A stretch of 64,000 bases of DNA, taken from Symsagittifera roscoffensis (taxonomy: Eukaryota; Xenacoelomorpha; Acoela; Convolutidae). Made by a program: the position numbers and the translations under genes. The notes beneath the pieces were generated by a model, which was not told where the DNA came from, ran no database searches, and saw only the letters and a program-made list of their open reading frames with translations. The stretch lies in assembly GCF_963678635.1 (NCBI RefSeq), contig NW_026971027.1, positions 1 through 64,000 of the forward strand, given 5' to 3'. Below, one piece after another: positions 1 through 11,400 of this stretch; positions within the stretch are counted from its first letter, which is position 1; the number at the start of each line of letters is the position of its first letter.

Positions 1-1390
1 TTTTCCTTTTGTTTTCCCAGCTTTTTATCATTTTTTTTTCACTTTTACTAAATTCCTACAGATCGTGTGCGCAGCAACTTCGGAAAAACGTCATAATTTT
101 AATTAGCCGAAAGATCTTTCCATATTCAATTAGAAGAATTTGATAAAACGGTTGCTCTTCCTTTATTAAATATGGCCGTCAAGTTTTTTTCGCACATTTT
201 GCTTTTCATTGCTTTCATGAAAAAATGGTTGGAAAATTTTTAACGTATAAGCTTCTTTTTGGCGGATCACGTGGGAAATGAGATAGGGTTTGGCTTGTTT
301 TTAGGTCAAATCGAACACTGTTTTCTCGAAGCTTTGTAGACTACTTGTTCATCTTTTAAGATCTCTTTATCAGATATATGTTTTTTACAATTCTGAGAAA
401 CTGTTTTGACACATTCTTATCTTCTCGTTATCGATAAGTATGTCTTCAAGCTCTTTCAACTGAGTTTTCTGGCAACTGCCCTGTTCCTTAAGACTACTTC
501 ATGTTATGTGATGACACTTTGTATTCATATTCTAATATTTTAGATTGCATTTCAACGTTACCGTTTGCTGCAAATCTGCAAGAAACACAACATCTTAGAC
601 TAAGTTTTGGACAAAATTCCAATTTTGATATTCAACATTAAGTTGATGATTTTTATTATGCTTTGTACGTTCTTGTTGTGACTTTGATGTTTATGGTTTG
701 TTTACTGGAGTTAAGACGCGAGAGCTGTGTTTCTCCTTCAAAAAGCCGACATAATTTTTCATGACTTTCGGACTACCAAAAGAGGTTAAGACTACTAATT
801 ATAGTTTTTCTCAAGTTTTTGCCCAATTCATTCAACATAAACACAGACAAAAATCCTAATTATATCTTATAACTCAAACATCGTTGCTTTCATTATCTTC
901 TTTTTTTTTCGTCAGTTCCGTCATCTCATAGTTTTTTTTTCTCATTAGTCATAACAAGGCTCTGTCTTGATGTGTTTTTTTCGATGATATTTCGTTGTTT
1001 GATTTTGTTTTATACATTGTAGCCAAGTCCTTTTTTCTCTCATTTAGCGTTTTTTAAAACAAAAAATTTTGCTTTTTCGTTTTTAATTCTGGTTCATAAA
1101 ATTACATTCTCTTTTTGTAACTAAACCTCTACAATGTAAAACAAATTTTTTTTTTCGTTAAATATTTTTGCAAGTATCATCCCTACGTTAGCTTTCAATG
1201 TTGTTTAGAAAAAAACGGAAGGCAATTTTTAGAATATTTACTGATGGTTTTGTACTGATCCAGTTAGCGATCTCCTGTGAAACTTTCTGAGTGTTGAATG
1301 CCCCTAAAAACTAAGCCTTAAGAGTAATTCTCAAGTAGTTTTGCATGCTTGAACAGTTGAAAAAAGAAACTTCGAAGATTGATGTTTTTT
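1..1390. other. AT-rich non-coding DNA
   Basis: No open frame of useful length and no recognised domain, repeat or RNA gene is seen. The stretch is rich in T and A runs. It ends exactly where the 7.05 kb tandem duplication begins, so it is the unduplicated left flank. Confidence 0.6.
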
Positions 1391-2554
1391 CACTTTTTAT
1401 TTCTTTCAAGGTTCCCAGTTTAAAAGAAGGAAGGCGGAAAACAACGCGTAGGCTGACCATGCAGCGTAGTGCAACTTCTTATTTTATCGTTTAGGCTTCA
1501 ATTTTTTGGTCTCGTCCTCAAAATATAAGATATGAAAAAAAAATAATTGGTTATTTAAAAAATGAACCGTGCTCTAAGATTTCAGTTTTCATACGACACG
1601 TTACCCGATATTTAGAATGTTTATGGTATCCAAGTTTTGAAAAATTCTTTGGAAATTGTTAGGTTGTCATAAAACACAATATTGCTAACTTTTCACTAGA
1701 ATATTAATCCTAGGTTGGTGTTCTTTAAAAACTATTAAGTTCAAACATCAACTGAACTGTCAACGTAACTTATGTGCCAATTCAAAAGTTATCGGTTATG
1801 TATTTAAAAAATATATATTTTTATTATCGATCTACACTAACCTAAAAAGTTTATTACAAGATAATCAATAGTACATCATCGTCCCCTTGTAATATTAATA
1901 ACTGTCACTATTTTTTTCAATTTCAATTTTTAGTCCCGGAATGGTCTCTTATTGCAATTGTCACTTGATAATTCATGTCTTAACCCAAAAAAAATCATAG
2001 TGTACAAAAATTACAGTTGTCACTGCAACTTGGCTCAATATGAGTTGTACTCTATGCGCTCTTCCAACCTTTCCCTTTTCCTTCCTTGTTGCAAAAAACT
2101 TTGGACAAAAAAATATAATAAGTATGTATATATCTATAAACTGAGTTGTATATGAAATAAAGACTTATTGCTTTAAAACAAACAATGAGAAATCATACGA
2201 GTCACGAAACGTTTCCAAACATCATCAAAAACATATACAAAATTCGAAGCACTGCCCTTAAAAATTGTTCTAAAAACTAACTGTGCAATACAAATACAGA
2301 AGAACCACCCATGGTAGATTTTGAGTTTTGCATTAGAACTCATGTCATCACTTCTATAACTTGATTGAATTTCTAAATTGTTTTTTGACAAATGTTGTTG
2401 CATTTAAAGGACGGACACAGAGAGGATCTGCGAAACATAACATTTTTCGGAGAACAATGAACCCCAGAGAATGGAATGTGAGGTGGGAAATTGTCGGCTG
2501 CAAATCCTACAAGAATGTTATGTATCGGATGTTTACTTTCAGGAGGTCAGGCGT
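1391..2554. other. non-coding part of the duplicated unit
   Basis: AT-rich, with only short open frames that are not preserved outside the two duplicate copies. I recognise nothing in it. The same sequence lies at 8445-9608. It has no counterpart in the third copy of the leader near 18.3 kb, which begins only at the equivalent of about 2555. Confidence 0.5.
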
Positions 2555-3610
2555 AATAAATACATCGGATAAGCGTATAACCAAAAGAAGTTCCAGATTT
2601 GCTGTCAAAGTGTTTGAGAATTGAAAAAAAATGAGCAATTGGAGAGTCGAGTGAAACTGAGCTATTAGTAAGTTCTGGATGCAAGAAGTCTTGAGCTACT
2701 GTGCTGCTGATAGTTATCCAGATTGATTATCAGCCCACAGTGGAACAAACACAGCGCTGATGTTTCTTGTTGACCCTAAGCTTCTTATTTTGAAGTGAAT
2801 ATCCTCTCATTTTTTTCTGGAAACATTCAATGTCCAACAAAATTATCCAAGATCTCATTTTCTCTAAATCAGTTACAAAAATTGTGAAAATAATCAGGAC
2901 TTGATACACAAATTATTTATTATCTTCTTGAAAATGCGTTGCTACATAGTTACAATCATTTGACCTTAATTAAGAAGTGTTTGAAAAAATAGCTACGCAA
3001 AAAAATTCAAATAGTCAACTTTCGATAAATATCCACAGTTCTTTAACAGAAGTTTTGCATTTTTGCAAAAAAATTGCCATTCATTTTTTCATAGTTTAAA
3101 TTTTGAATTTAACTGCGAATGGTATTTCTTACTATATACCAAGAAAATTTAGAACGATTTCTATTGATGGTTTCACGATATTTTGAGCTCGATTGTTGCT
3201 GTGTTGCTGGTCTTATCAACAATCAGAACCTTTGAATTATTTGGAAAATGAGATTCTTTAGTTAGAAAACATGTCACAAAAAATAGTGGTTTGTCCTTTG
3301 ATTGATTTGCTATATGTGCCATTCCCCCGGATTGGCACAGCGGAACCTTCCGTCGCAGCAGGAAACAGATGTTAGAGGACTTAGTGGTCGTGTATGGTTG
3401 AAAAGAAGGCTAGATTTTTCTGGAATTTCTTGTTTTTCGAAAATTATAATTGCGACGTTATATTTCTGAGAAATGCGAAAGACAAAAGTCGGACGAAAAC
3501 GATATAAAAAACGAAGCCTCTAATTGTGACGATCGCGCAAGATACGACAACTAACTTGAGACAAACACAAGAAAGAGGCATCAGTGGGGAAGAAGGAAGG
3601 AGCAGTACCC
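2555..3610. repeat. leader module M1 (copies near 9609-10664 and 18326-19455)
   Basis: About 1.05 kb of non-coding sequence occurs three times: here, near-identically at 9609-10664, and diverged at 18326-19455. At 18325 it is joined directly to a broken gypsy pol. In element B an LTR-like and primer-site-like segment sits between M1 and the next module; here that segment is missing. M1 could therefore be the 3' untranslated end of the element family. No gene is seen. Confidence 0.65.
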
Positions 3611-3627
3611 TCACGTGCTGTTTCGCG

Positions 3628-5945
3628 TGCTATTTCATTAAAACTTAAAAGGTGGGAGAGCACAATTGGCGCGGTCCGATTGCTCTCTCCATCGATTGCG
3701 AATTTCCGAGTTAAGGGTCTGAATTTGGGTCTTTTGGTGCAAAGGAGGGTAAATTAACCTTGATTAACGGCTACAAATAGAATATCATCCTTACTATAAA
3801 TAACTTATCTCCTATTCAGACCCGAGAAACAACCCAATTTTGTCGAAAGTTACTGATTTTCGACCAAACTGTCAAACCCCAAAATTTCAGATATGCGAGC
3901 TTTTACGAACAGCAAGAAGTTTCAGCACAGTGAACTTCTAAGTAGTTCGATCCCCCTAACTAAAAAAACCGCGCGGAAAAAGACTTAATAGAAAATGGCG
4001 TAAACAAAATTTTTTTGATCAAAACTTTTGTAGTTTTCCGGTAAGTTTTGAGGATCGAGTTTTTGAAATTTTAGAGTTAGAGCGATAAAAGATTTGTGCT
4101 AGGATCGTGCTAGCATAACTTGCTCGGCTGTTAGGCTGTTTGGTAGTTTTTGGCCAAATGTTTGTTTCCAAACCAATTTTGATCCGGTTTTTTGCATTAT
4201 TCCAGTGCCGTGAAGGATTATACGCTCGTTTTAATTATTTTTAGGCACTTTCACTAAGAATTGCGGAAAAAGTCTTTCAGAACCTGCATAGATGGTGAAA
4301 AAAGGTCATTTTGATGAACACTTTTTTGGCAGTTTCTCAAAGACGGAATAATTTTGATACCATGAGTCGATTTTTTTGATCACTTTCCCAGACCGCGGCC
4401 GTTTATGTGTCGATAATTTTAGGGAAAATTTTTTTTTAGAATTTGTTTGTTCGGAGGATCAAGTTTTTGCGGCAGAAGTTTTATAAGATCACCTTTTTAT
4501 CCTACTGGGTGGCTTGGCCGAGTAAGCCAACCTAGTCATAAGTCACATAGAGTGCAATTGGAGGCTTTAAAGCGGCAAATCATCCTTTTTCTCGAGTTTT
4601 GGGGAACCATCCGAGGAATAGTCAGCTAAGCCCCTTAGCAACCCTCCTTACTAGAAATTTTCCACGCAGACCTCCTGAGAAGTTAAAATAACCCTACGGA
4701 GTGAATTTGGCTTTTTTTGACACTTACTGAGACTAGTTGGAGATACTTTTAAGTATGACTTGAAAAATTTAGAATTTTGAAGGAACCCTCCAAAACAACC
4801 ATTCGGAGCGCATTAAGCCTCTTATTGACCCTCCGTAATGAACTAAAGGGGACCCTCGAAGTTACTTAGGTGACTAAGGTACCCTCGAAAGTAACCCACC
4901 GGAGTAAGCTAAGTGTCTTAACAACCCTCCGAAATAACCCTCCGGAGTAACTTGAGCCCTTTAACAACCCTCCTTAGTGAAGAATTAGAGGCACCCTGAG
5001 GAGCAGTTCGAACATCGTAAATATCCATTTAAGGCCGGAATAGAAAGGTCAACTACTATCGGGGTGAAAAACTTGAGAACTTAGGAGCCCAGTTGGTCTA
5101 GAAATTTGCGATCAACTTTGGATTCTAGATCGGGTTTATCAGAGGTACCCGAACCAATTTTTTTTCGATTATTGTTTTGGTTGTGTGGTTGCCTTGAGCT
5201 ACTTAATAGGAGAGCTCGGACAATCCGGGATCATACAAAAGAAGACTTCGGTGAGTGTATTAGGCAATAAACACTCACTAGAGAAGAAAAATTGTTTCCT
5301 GCTCTCGTGCACTTGGAGCGGCCCGGGTGTCGGAGAGCTTTTTCGTAGAATTTAGAAATTTTCTCTCAGAGGTTGCCTTGAGCTACTTAGTAGGACAGCT
5401 CGGGCAATCACAGGATACCTAAAAGGAGACCTCAGTGAAGTACTAAATAGGAGACACTCACTTGAGAAGACAGTGTCCTGGGCTTCGTTCTTTTGGCGCG
5501 TTCCAATTGAGGGAAGTCTTTTCCTTTAAGACTAATTTTTTATTTTCTGTTAGTGAAACCATCACTGCTCTTTTATAAAAAATTGCTCGATCCTAAAAGA
5601 GGTAGTGATTTGATACATCTGTAGCGGTAAAATTGATACTGAACAAGAAGATCGCTGTCACCTATAGGGTGTTCTTATCTAGTTATCAATTGTGTTTTTT
5701 ATGTGTTATTGTATTATCTTGAAAAGATTTTTTGATATTGTTATACCAGGTAACTGCGTTGAGTTGGTAACATCTTCACAGTAAGCAGGCTCTTTGTGTA
5801 GCTTGAGCTGAGTTACTTATAGTATCTCTACGAGATTGATGGTATACTTTTGATATTAGAGAACTCGAATGAGTAGACTTGAGCAAATTTTTTCGAATTT
5901 GTTTTTGAAACTTGTGCATTGCCGTTAAATTTTTTTATAATGTAG
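3628..5945 (+). repeat. leader module M2 upstream of gag (copies near 10681-12998 and 20650-23950)
   Basis: About 2.3 kb of non-coding sequence lies directly before each of the three plus-strand gag remnants. Its middle (about 4630-4990) is a degenerate array of short CCCTCC-containing words with intervening AGTAA-type words. Its last part has a pair of 184 bp repeats. Constant position before gag and lack of coding potential point to the retrotransposon 5' untranslated leader. The third copy carries an extra internal duplication. Confidence 0.7.
5187..5550. repeat. pair of diverged 184 bp repeats with a hairpin
   Basis: The sequence starting GGTTGCCTTGAGCTAC at 5187 recurs at 5371, 184 bases later, with scattered changes. 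Within the first unit GTGAGTGT (5251-5258) and ACACTCAC (5271-5278) form a perfect 8 bp inverted repeat with a 12-base loop; the second unit has only a weak version. The pair is repeated near 12240 and, diverged, near 22337. It may be an RNA structure in the retrotransposon leader; function unknown. Confidence 0.6.
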
Positions 5946-5946
5946 C

Positions 5947-8444
5947 ATGCAGCGCAAAGACTCGGGGACTCCACGAAAATTTAAAACACGGCGTAGCCGA
6001 TTCACAATTAGCAGCATTTCCGACGTTTTTTTCTGATGAAGCAACAACTAAATGTCAAGCTGGTCTTTCAGTGAGCGGAATGAAACTCAGAAGTGAGAAG
6101 AACCTCGATGGCAACCAAGGGCGAATTGCTGAGGCCGGACCGGCGAGCCAGACACTTACGCACCCCTTCGAGGGCTAGCAAACGCTGATCCGGTCCGACT
6201 ACCACCATCACGCGGACCTGGAAGAGCCAGGCGAGGACTTTGGAAGGGAGGAAGTTGAAAGAGAAATCGAACCGCGAGAAGAACTATTGTTCAGGGGAAT
6301 GCCCAAATCAGAGACTAAGAGTAACAGGTGGATAAAGGAACGATCATCTCTAGTCAAGCAGAGCCAGAATGCGGTGATGTCAAGTATAAACCCGAGGAAG
6401 GAACCAACGAATTCGAAAGCCAAGAAAAGCTGGAAGTCTTTGTATGATGAGCGCATGGCGTCACTTCAAATTGAGGGTTTATCTTCCAGTTATGATCATC
6501 CGTAGATAGCTCATTCGGATGTGGACTTCACGCCGAGCCAAAGGAATGAGTGAGAGCTCGCCGACCAGGACGATGTCTTATGGGATAACCGTAGGAGTAT
6601 CCTCGACGTTCGACAGCTTGATGATACCGATGGGCACGCATAAGGGCGGCGCGTCATCAAGTAGCAGACTACAATCTCAGTTGACCTCATCTTCTTTGGG
6701 TCTCACCCCGGTGTCGGGGCGGCTGGCGATCTAATGACATGTTTGCTGGCGTAATGAAAGGCCTTAAGAGCTGCGACGGGACATGACTAGGAGAATAGAC
6801 CGAGTCAAAAAGGGAGCTCACCAGGGTCAAGATAAATTGCGAGATGAGCTAACAAACGTGAATTCACAGGCGAGAGTCGATCATGCCCATTTAATTCGTA
6901 ACACCGATCAATGCCTAGCGGAGAACTTGGCTCAAGCAACCAAGGAGTCAGCAGAAACAGAAGTTAGGATGACAAGAGAGATCGAGCGACTGTTGAACGA
7001 TCATGACAGCACTTGTGCTCACACGATGACTAGCCTGGAGAAAAGGTTGGAAGCCAAATCTGTCCTGATGATTACGAATCTAAACATAGGGAGCGACGCA
7101 GGGCAGCCCCATTGAGGCCATGTTGGACAAACCCGGCTCCGCTGGAAGCGGATGCCACCCCGGAGACACGGTTGCACACTGTGTTACAAGTCAGATCAGT
7201 TCCAGATCTGACTACAGTTTCGCAGGACACAAAGATGTACGCCTCAATGTTTGAGCCTCTGAAAAGATCTCTTGAAACAGTCATCACCAAACTCTTGAAG
7301 TCAACTGAGAGAGGAGAGAAGTCAAGAAAGACACCCAAAAAGCCGAAGTTATAAAAACACGAAAGCATCGACACCTGAATAGAGGTGATGAATTTACATT
7401 GAGAAAGAGGGTCTCGCAAAAAAACAGGAATGCAGCGCATTGACTATCGACATAGAGGGTACCGCGCTAAGTTGTGTAATCGCGAAAAGAACTAATGAAC
7501 TAAGCCTAGTCACAAAAGAAAGAGGAGAGAACAGACACCTCACAACCAAAAAGATGGACACCTTAACTGATAAAGCTATTGCATCGAGCCTGGAGGCAGA
7601 GTCAACCGGCGCGCGCAAGAATTGGCCACCAAAGAGGTGGAGCAACGGGTAAGGTCAGAGTTAGAGAACACAGAGCAAAGTGAGAAGTTTGACTTTCTAG
7701 GAAGATCGACGAAGGAAGAGGATAACCAGAAACCCATGAAGCAGGGTCTAAAGCTGATCGTCATCTCGGGGAAATCCTTCGGCATGTCAAGAGAAGGGAC
7801 GAAGATAATTTCTATCAAATCGGTCGCGTGCTATCAAGTGGTGAAGAACTTGATTCAGCCGTCGGATATCACTCTAGTACACATGGGCATCTACGAGGAT
7901 TACTTGAGAGAAAAGGATCCCAAATTGGACCGAAGAGCAGTGAGGTCCAAAACTAATGAAAGTAGATGTACATCACATAGAAGTCCATGGCCCATATCCG
8001 ATCTTAATTAACTTGGATGGGATAAAAATTTACACCAAAGCTCATGTGACTGTTACAGTTGACCAGGTACGTCGAAACTACATTGGTCGAGAAGAGCTTA
8101 GGGTCCGACGAATCGGACACAACGCCATGCTCGAACAGGACGCCGTCCACATAGGCGGTGAAGCCGATCTGGACGCAAATGTACTGGACGTGCAGTGTAG
8201 AGAACTCTTCGTGAAGGGACTATTAGACAACGGAGCAGTGGTCAGTGTCATGCCTGTGAGCACCTGAATCGACATGGGTTTCGATAGGTCTGATTTGATT
8301 GCGACTAACATCAGACTCGCAGCGGCTAATCAGGGTGCAGTTCACGTGACCGGAAGGGGCCCTATCATCTCGTTGCAGCTATGAGGGAGACATCTATGGA
8401 TGAGTTTCCTGGTCGTCGAGAATCTTAGGACCAGTTCATCCTAG
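5947..8444 (+). pseudogene. gypsy gag-protease fragment, element A (copy 1)
   Basis: This is a broken 5' half of a Ty3/gypsy polyprotein. Gag pieces lie at about 6010-6500, 6783-7354 and 7380-7480 in different frames. Compared with element B, about 735 bases are missing, removing the 3' half of gag with both zinc knuckles. Protease sequence follows from about 7740. Its catalytic Asp-Thr-Gly reads Asp-Asn-Gly at 8226-8234. A TGA after the conserved Ser-Thr (8265 region) and another TGA near 8384 interrupt it. The fragment stops at the duplication junction before the flap and C-terminal protease motifs. It cannot encode a working product. Confidence 0.85.
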
Positions 8445-11400
8445 CACTTTTTATTTCTTTCAAGGTTCCCAGTTTAAAAGAAGGAAGGCGGAAAACAACG
8501 CGTAGGCTGACCATGCAGCGTAGTGCAACTTCTTATTTTATCGTTTAGGCTTCAATTTTTTGGTCTCGTCCTCAAAATATAAGATATGAAAAAAAAATAA
8601 TTGGTTATTTAAAAAATGAACCGTGCTCTAAGATTTCAGTTTTCATACGACACGTTACCCGATATTTAGAATGTTTATGGTATCCAAGTTTTGAAAAATT
8701 CTTTGGAAATTGTTAGGTTGTCATAAAACACAATATTGCTAACTTTTCACTAGAATAGTAATCCTAGGTTGGTGTTCTTTAAAAACTATTAAGTTCAAAC
8801 ATCAACTGAACTGTCAACGTAACTTATGTGCCAATTCAAAAGTTATCGGTTATGTATTTAAAAAATATATATTTTTATTATCGATCTACACTAACCTAAA
8901 AAGTTTATTACAAGATAATCAATAGTACATCATCGTCCCCTTGTAATATTAATAACTGTCACTATTTTTTTCAATTTCAATTTTTAGTCCCGGAATGGTC
9001 TCTTATTGCAATTGTCACTTGATAATTCATGTCTTAACCCAAAAAAAATCATAGTGTACAAAAATTACAGTTGTCACTGCAACTTGGCTCAATATGAGTT
9101 GTACTCTATGCGCTCTTCCAACCTTTCCTTTTTCCTTCCTTGTTGCAAAAAACTTTGGACAAAAAAATATAATAAGTATGTATATATCTATAAACTGAGT
9201 TGTATATGAAATAAAGACTTATTGCTTTAAAACAAACAATGAGAAATCATACGAGTCACGAAACGTTTCCAAACATCATCAAAAACATATACAAAATTCG
9301 AAGCACTGCCCTTAAAAATTGTTCTAAAAACTAACTGTGCAATACAAATACAGAAGAACCACCCATGGTAGATTTTGAGTTTTGCATTAGAACTCATGTC
9401 ATCACTTCTATAACTTGATTGAATTTCTAAATTGTCTTTTGACAAATGTTGTTGCATTTAAAGGACGGACACAGAGAGGATCTGCGAAACATAACATTTT
9501 TCGGAGAACAATGAACCCCAGAGAATGGAATGTGAGGTGGGAAATTGTCGGCTGCAAATCCTACAAGAATCTTATGTATCGGATGTTTACTTTCAGGAGG
9601 TCAGGCGTAATAAATACATCGGATAAGCGTATAACCAAAAGAAATTCCAGATTTGCTGTCAAAGTGTTTGAGAATTGAAAAAAATGAGCAATTGGAGAGT
9701 CGAGTGAAACTGAGCTATTAGTAAGTTCTGGATGCAAGAAGTCTTGAGCTACTGTGCTGCTGATAATTATCCAGATTGATTCTCAGCCCACAGTGGAACA
9801 AACACAGCGCTGATGTTTCTTGTTGACCCTAAGCTTCTTATTTTGAAGTGAATATCCTCTCATTTTTTTCTGGAAACATTCAATGTCCAACAAAATTATC
9901 CAAGATCTCATTTTCTCTAAATCAGTTACAAAAAATTGTGAAAATAATCAGGACTTGATACACAAATTATTTATTATCTTCTTGAAAATGCGTTGCTACA
10001 TAGTTACAATCATTTGACCTTAATTAAGAAGTGTTTGAAAAAATAGCTACGCAAAAAAATTCAAATAGTCAACTTTCGATAAATATCCACAGTTCTTTAA
10101 CAGAAGTTTTGCATTTTTGCAAAAAAATTGCCATTCATTTTTTCATAGTTTAAATTTTGAATTTAACTGCGAATGGTATTTCTTACTATATACCAAGAAA
10201 ATTTAGAACGATTTCTATTGATGGTTTCACGATATTTTGAGCTCGATTGTTGCTGTGTTGCTGGTCTTATCAACAATCAGAACCTTTGAATTATTTGGAA
10301 AATGAGATTCTTTAGTTAGAAAACATGTCACAAAAAATAGTGGTTTGTCCTTTGATTGATTTGCTATATGTGCCATTCCCCCGGATTGGCACAGCGGAAC
10401 CTTCCGTCGCAGCAGGAAACAGATGTTAGAGGACTTAGTGGTCGTGTATGGTTGAAAAGAAGGCTAGATTTTTCTGGAATTTCTTGTTTTTCGAAAATTA
10501 TAATTGCGACGTTATATTTCTGAGAAATGCGAAAGACAAAAGTCGGACGAAAACGATATAAAAAACGAAGCCTCTAATTGTGACGATCGCGCAAGATACG
10601 ACAACTAACTTGAGACAAACACAAGAAAGAGGCATCAGTGGGGAAGAAGGAAGGAGCAGTACCCTCACGTGCTGTTTCGCGTGCTATTTCATTAAAACTT
10701 AAAAGGTGGGAGAGCACAATTGGCGCGGTCCGATTGCTCTCTCCATCGATTGCGAATTTCCGAGTTAAGGGTCTGAATTTGGGTCTTTTGGTGCAAAGGA
10801 GGGTAAATTAACCTTGATTAACGGCTACAAATAGAATATCATCCTTACTATAAATAACTTATCTCCTATTCAGACCCGAGAAACAACCCAATTTTGTCGA
10901 AAGTTACTGATTTTTGACCAAACTGTCAAACCCCAAAATTTCAGATATGCGAGCTTTTACGAACAGCAAGAAGTTTCAGCACAGTGAACTTCTAAGTAGT
11001 TCGATCCCCCTAACTAAAAAAACCGCGCGGAAAAAGACTTAATAGAAAATGGCGAAAACAAAATTTTTTTGATCAAAACTTTTGTAGTTTTCCGGTAAGT
11101 TTTGAGGATCGAGTTTTTGAAATTTTAGAGTTAGAGCGATAAAAGATTTGTGCTAGGATCGTGCTAGCATAACTTGCTCGGCTGTTAGGCTGTTTGGTAG
11201 TTTTTGGCCAAATGTTTGTTTCCAAACCAATTTTGATCCGGTTTTTTGCATTATTCCAGTGCCGTGAAGGATTATACGCTCGTTTTAATTATTTTTAGGC
11301 ACTTTCACTAAGAATTGCGGAAAAAGTCTTTCAGAACCTGCATAGATGGTGAAAAAAGGTCATTTTGATGAACACTTTTTTGGCAGTTTCTCAAAGACGG

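Larger units (their letters stand above)
1391..8444. repeat. 7.05 kb tandem duplication, copy 1
   Basis: The segment starting CACTTTTTATTTC at 1391 reappears at 8445 and is followed collinearly for 7053-7054 bases. I noticed about 30 single-base or homopolymer differences, roughly 99.6% identity by eye. Copy 1 breaks inside a protease-like coding region, where copy 2 continues. The junction at 8444/8445 has no extra sequence and no obvious element end, so it looks like a segmental event or an assembly product rather than transposition. Confidence 0.95.

Noticed and set aside
1952-2624. short plus-strand frames (67 and 87 codons), repeated at 9006-9678
   Set aside because: They recur only because the DNA is duplicated. 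They have no recognisable domain and low complexity, and the diverged third copy of the neighbouring module does not preserve the second one.
4500-4560. tRNA-like sequence (GGCTTGGCCGAGTAAGCC)
   Set aside because: It resembles the D-arm of a Leu or Ser tRNA, but no T-arm, anticodon stem or acceptor stem follows, and the copy at 21.7 kb is changed within the supposed conserved parts.
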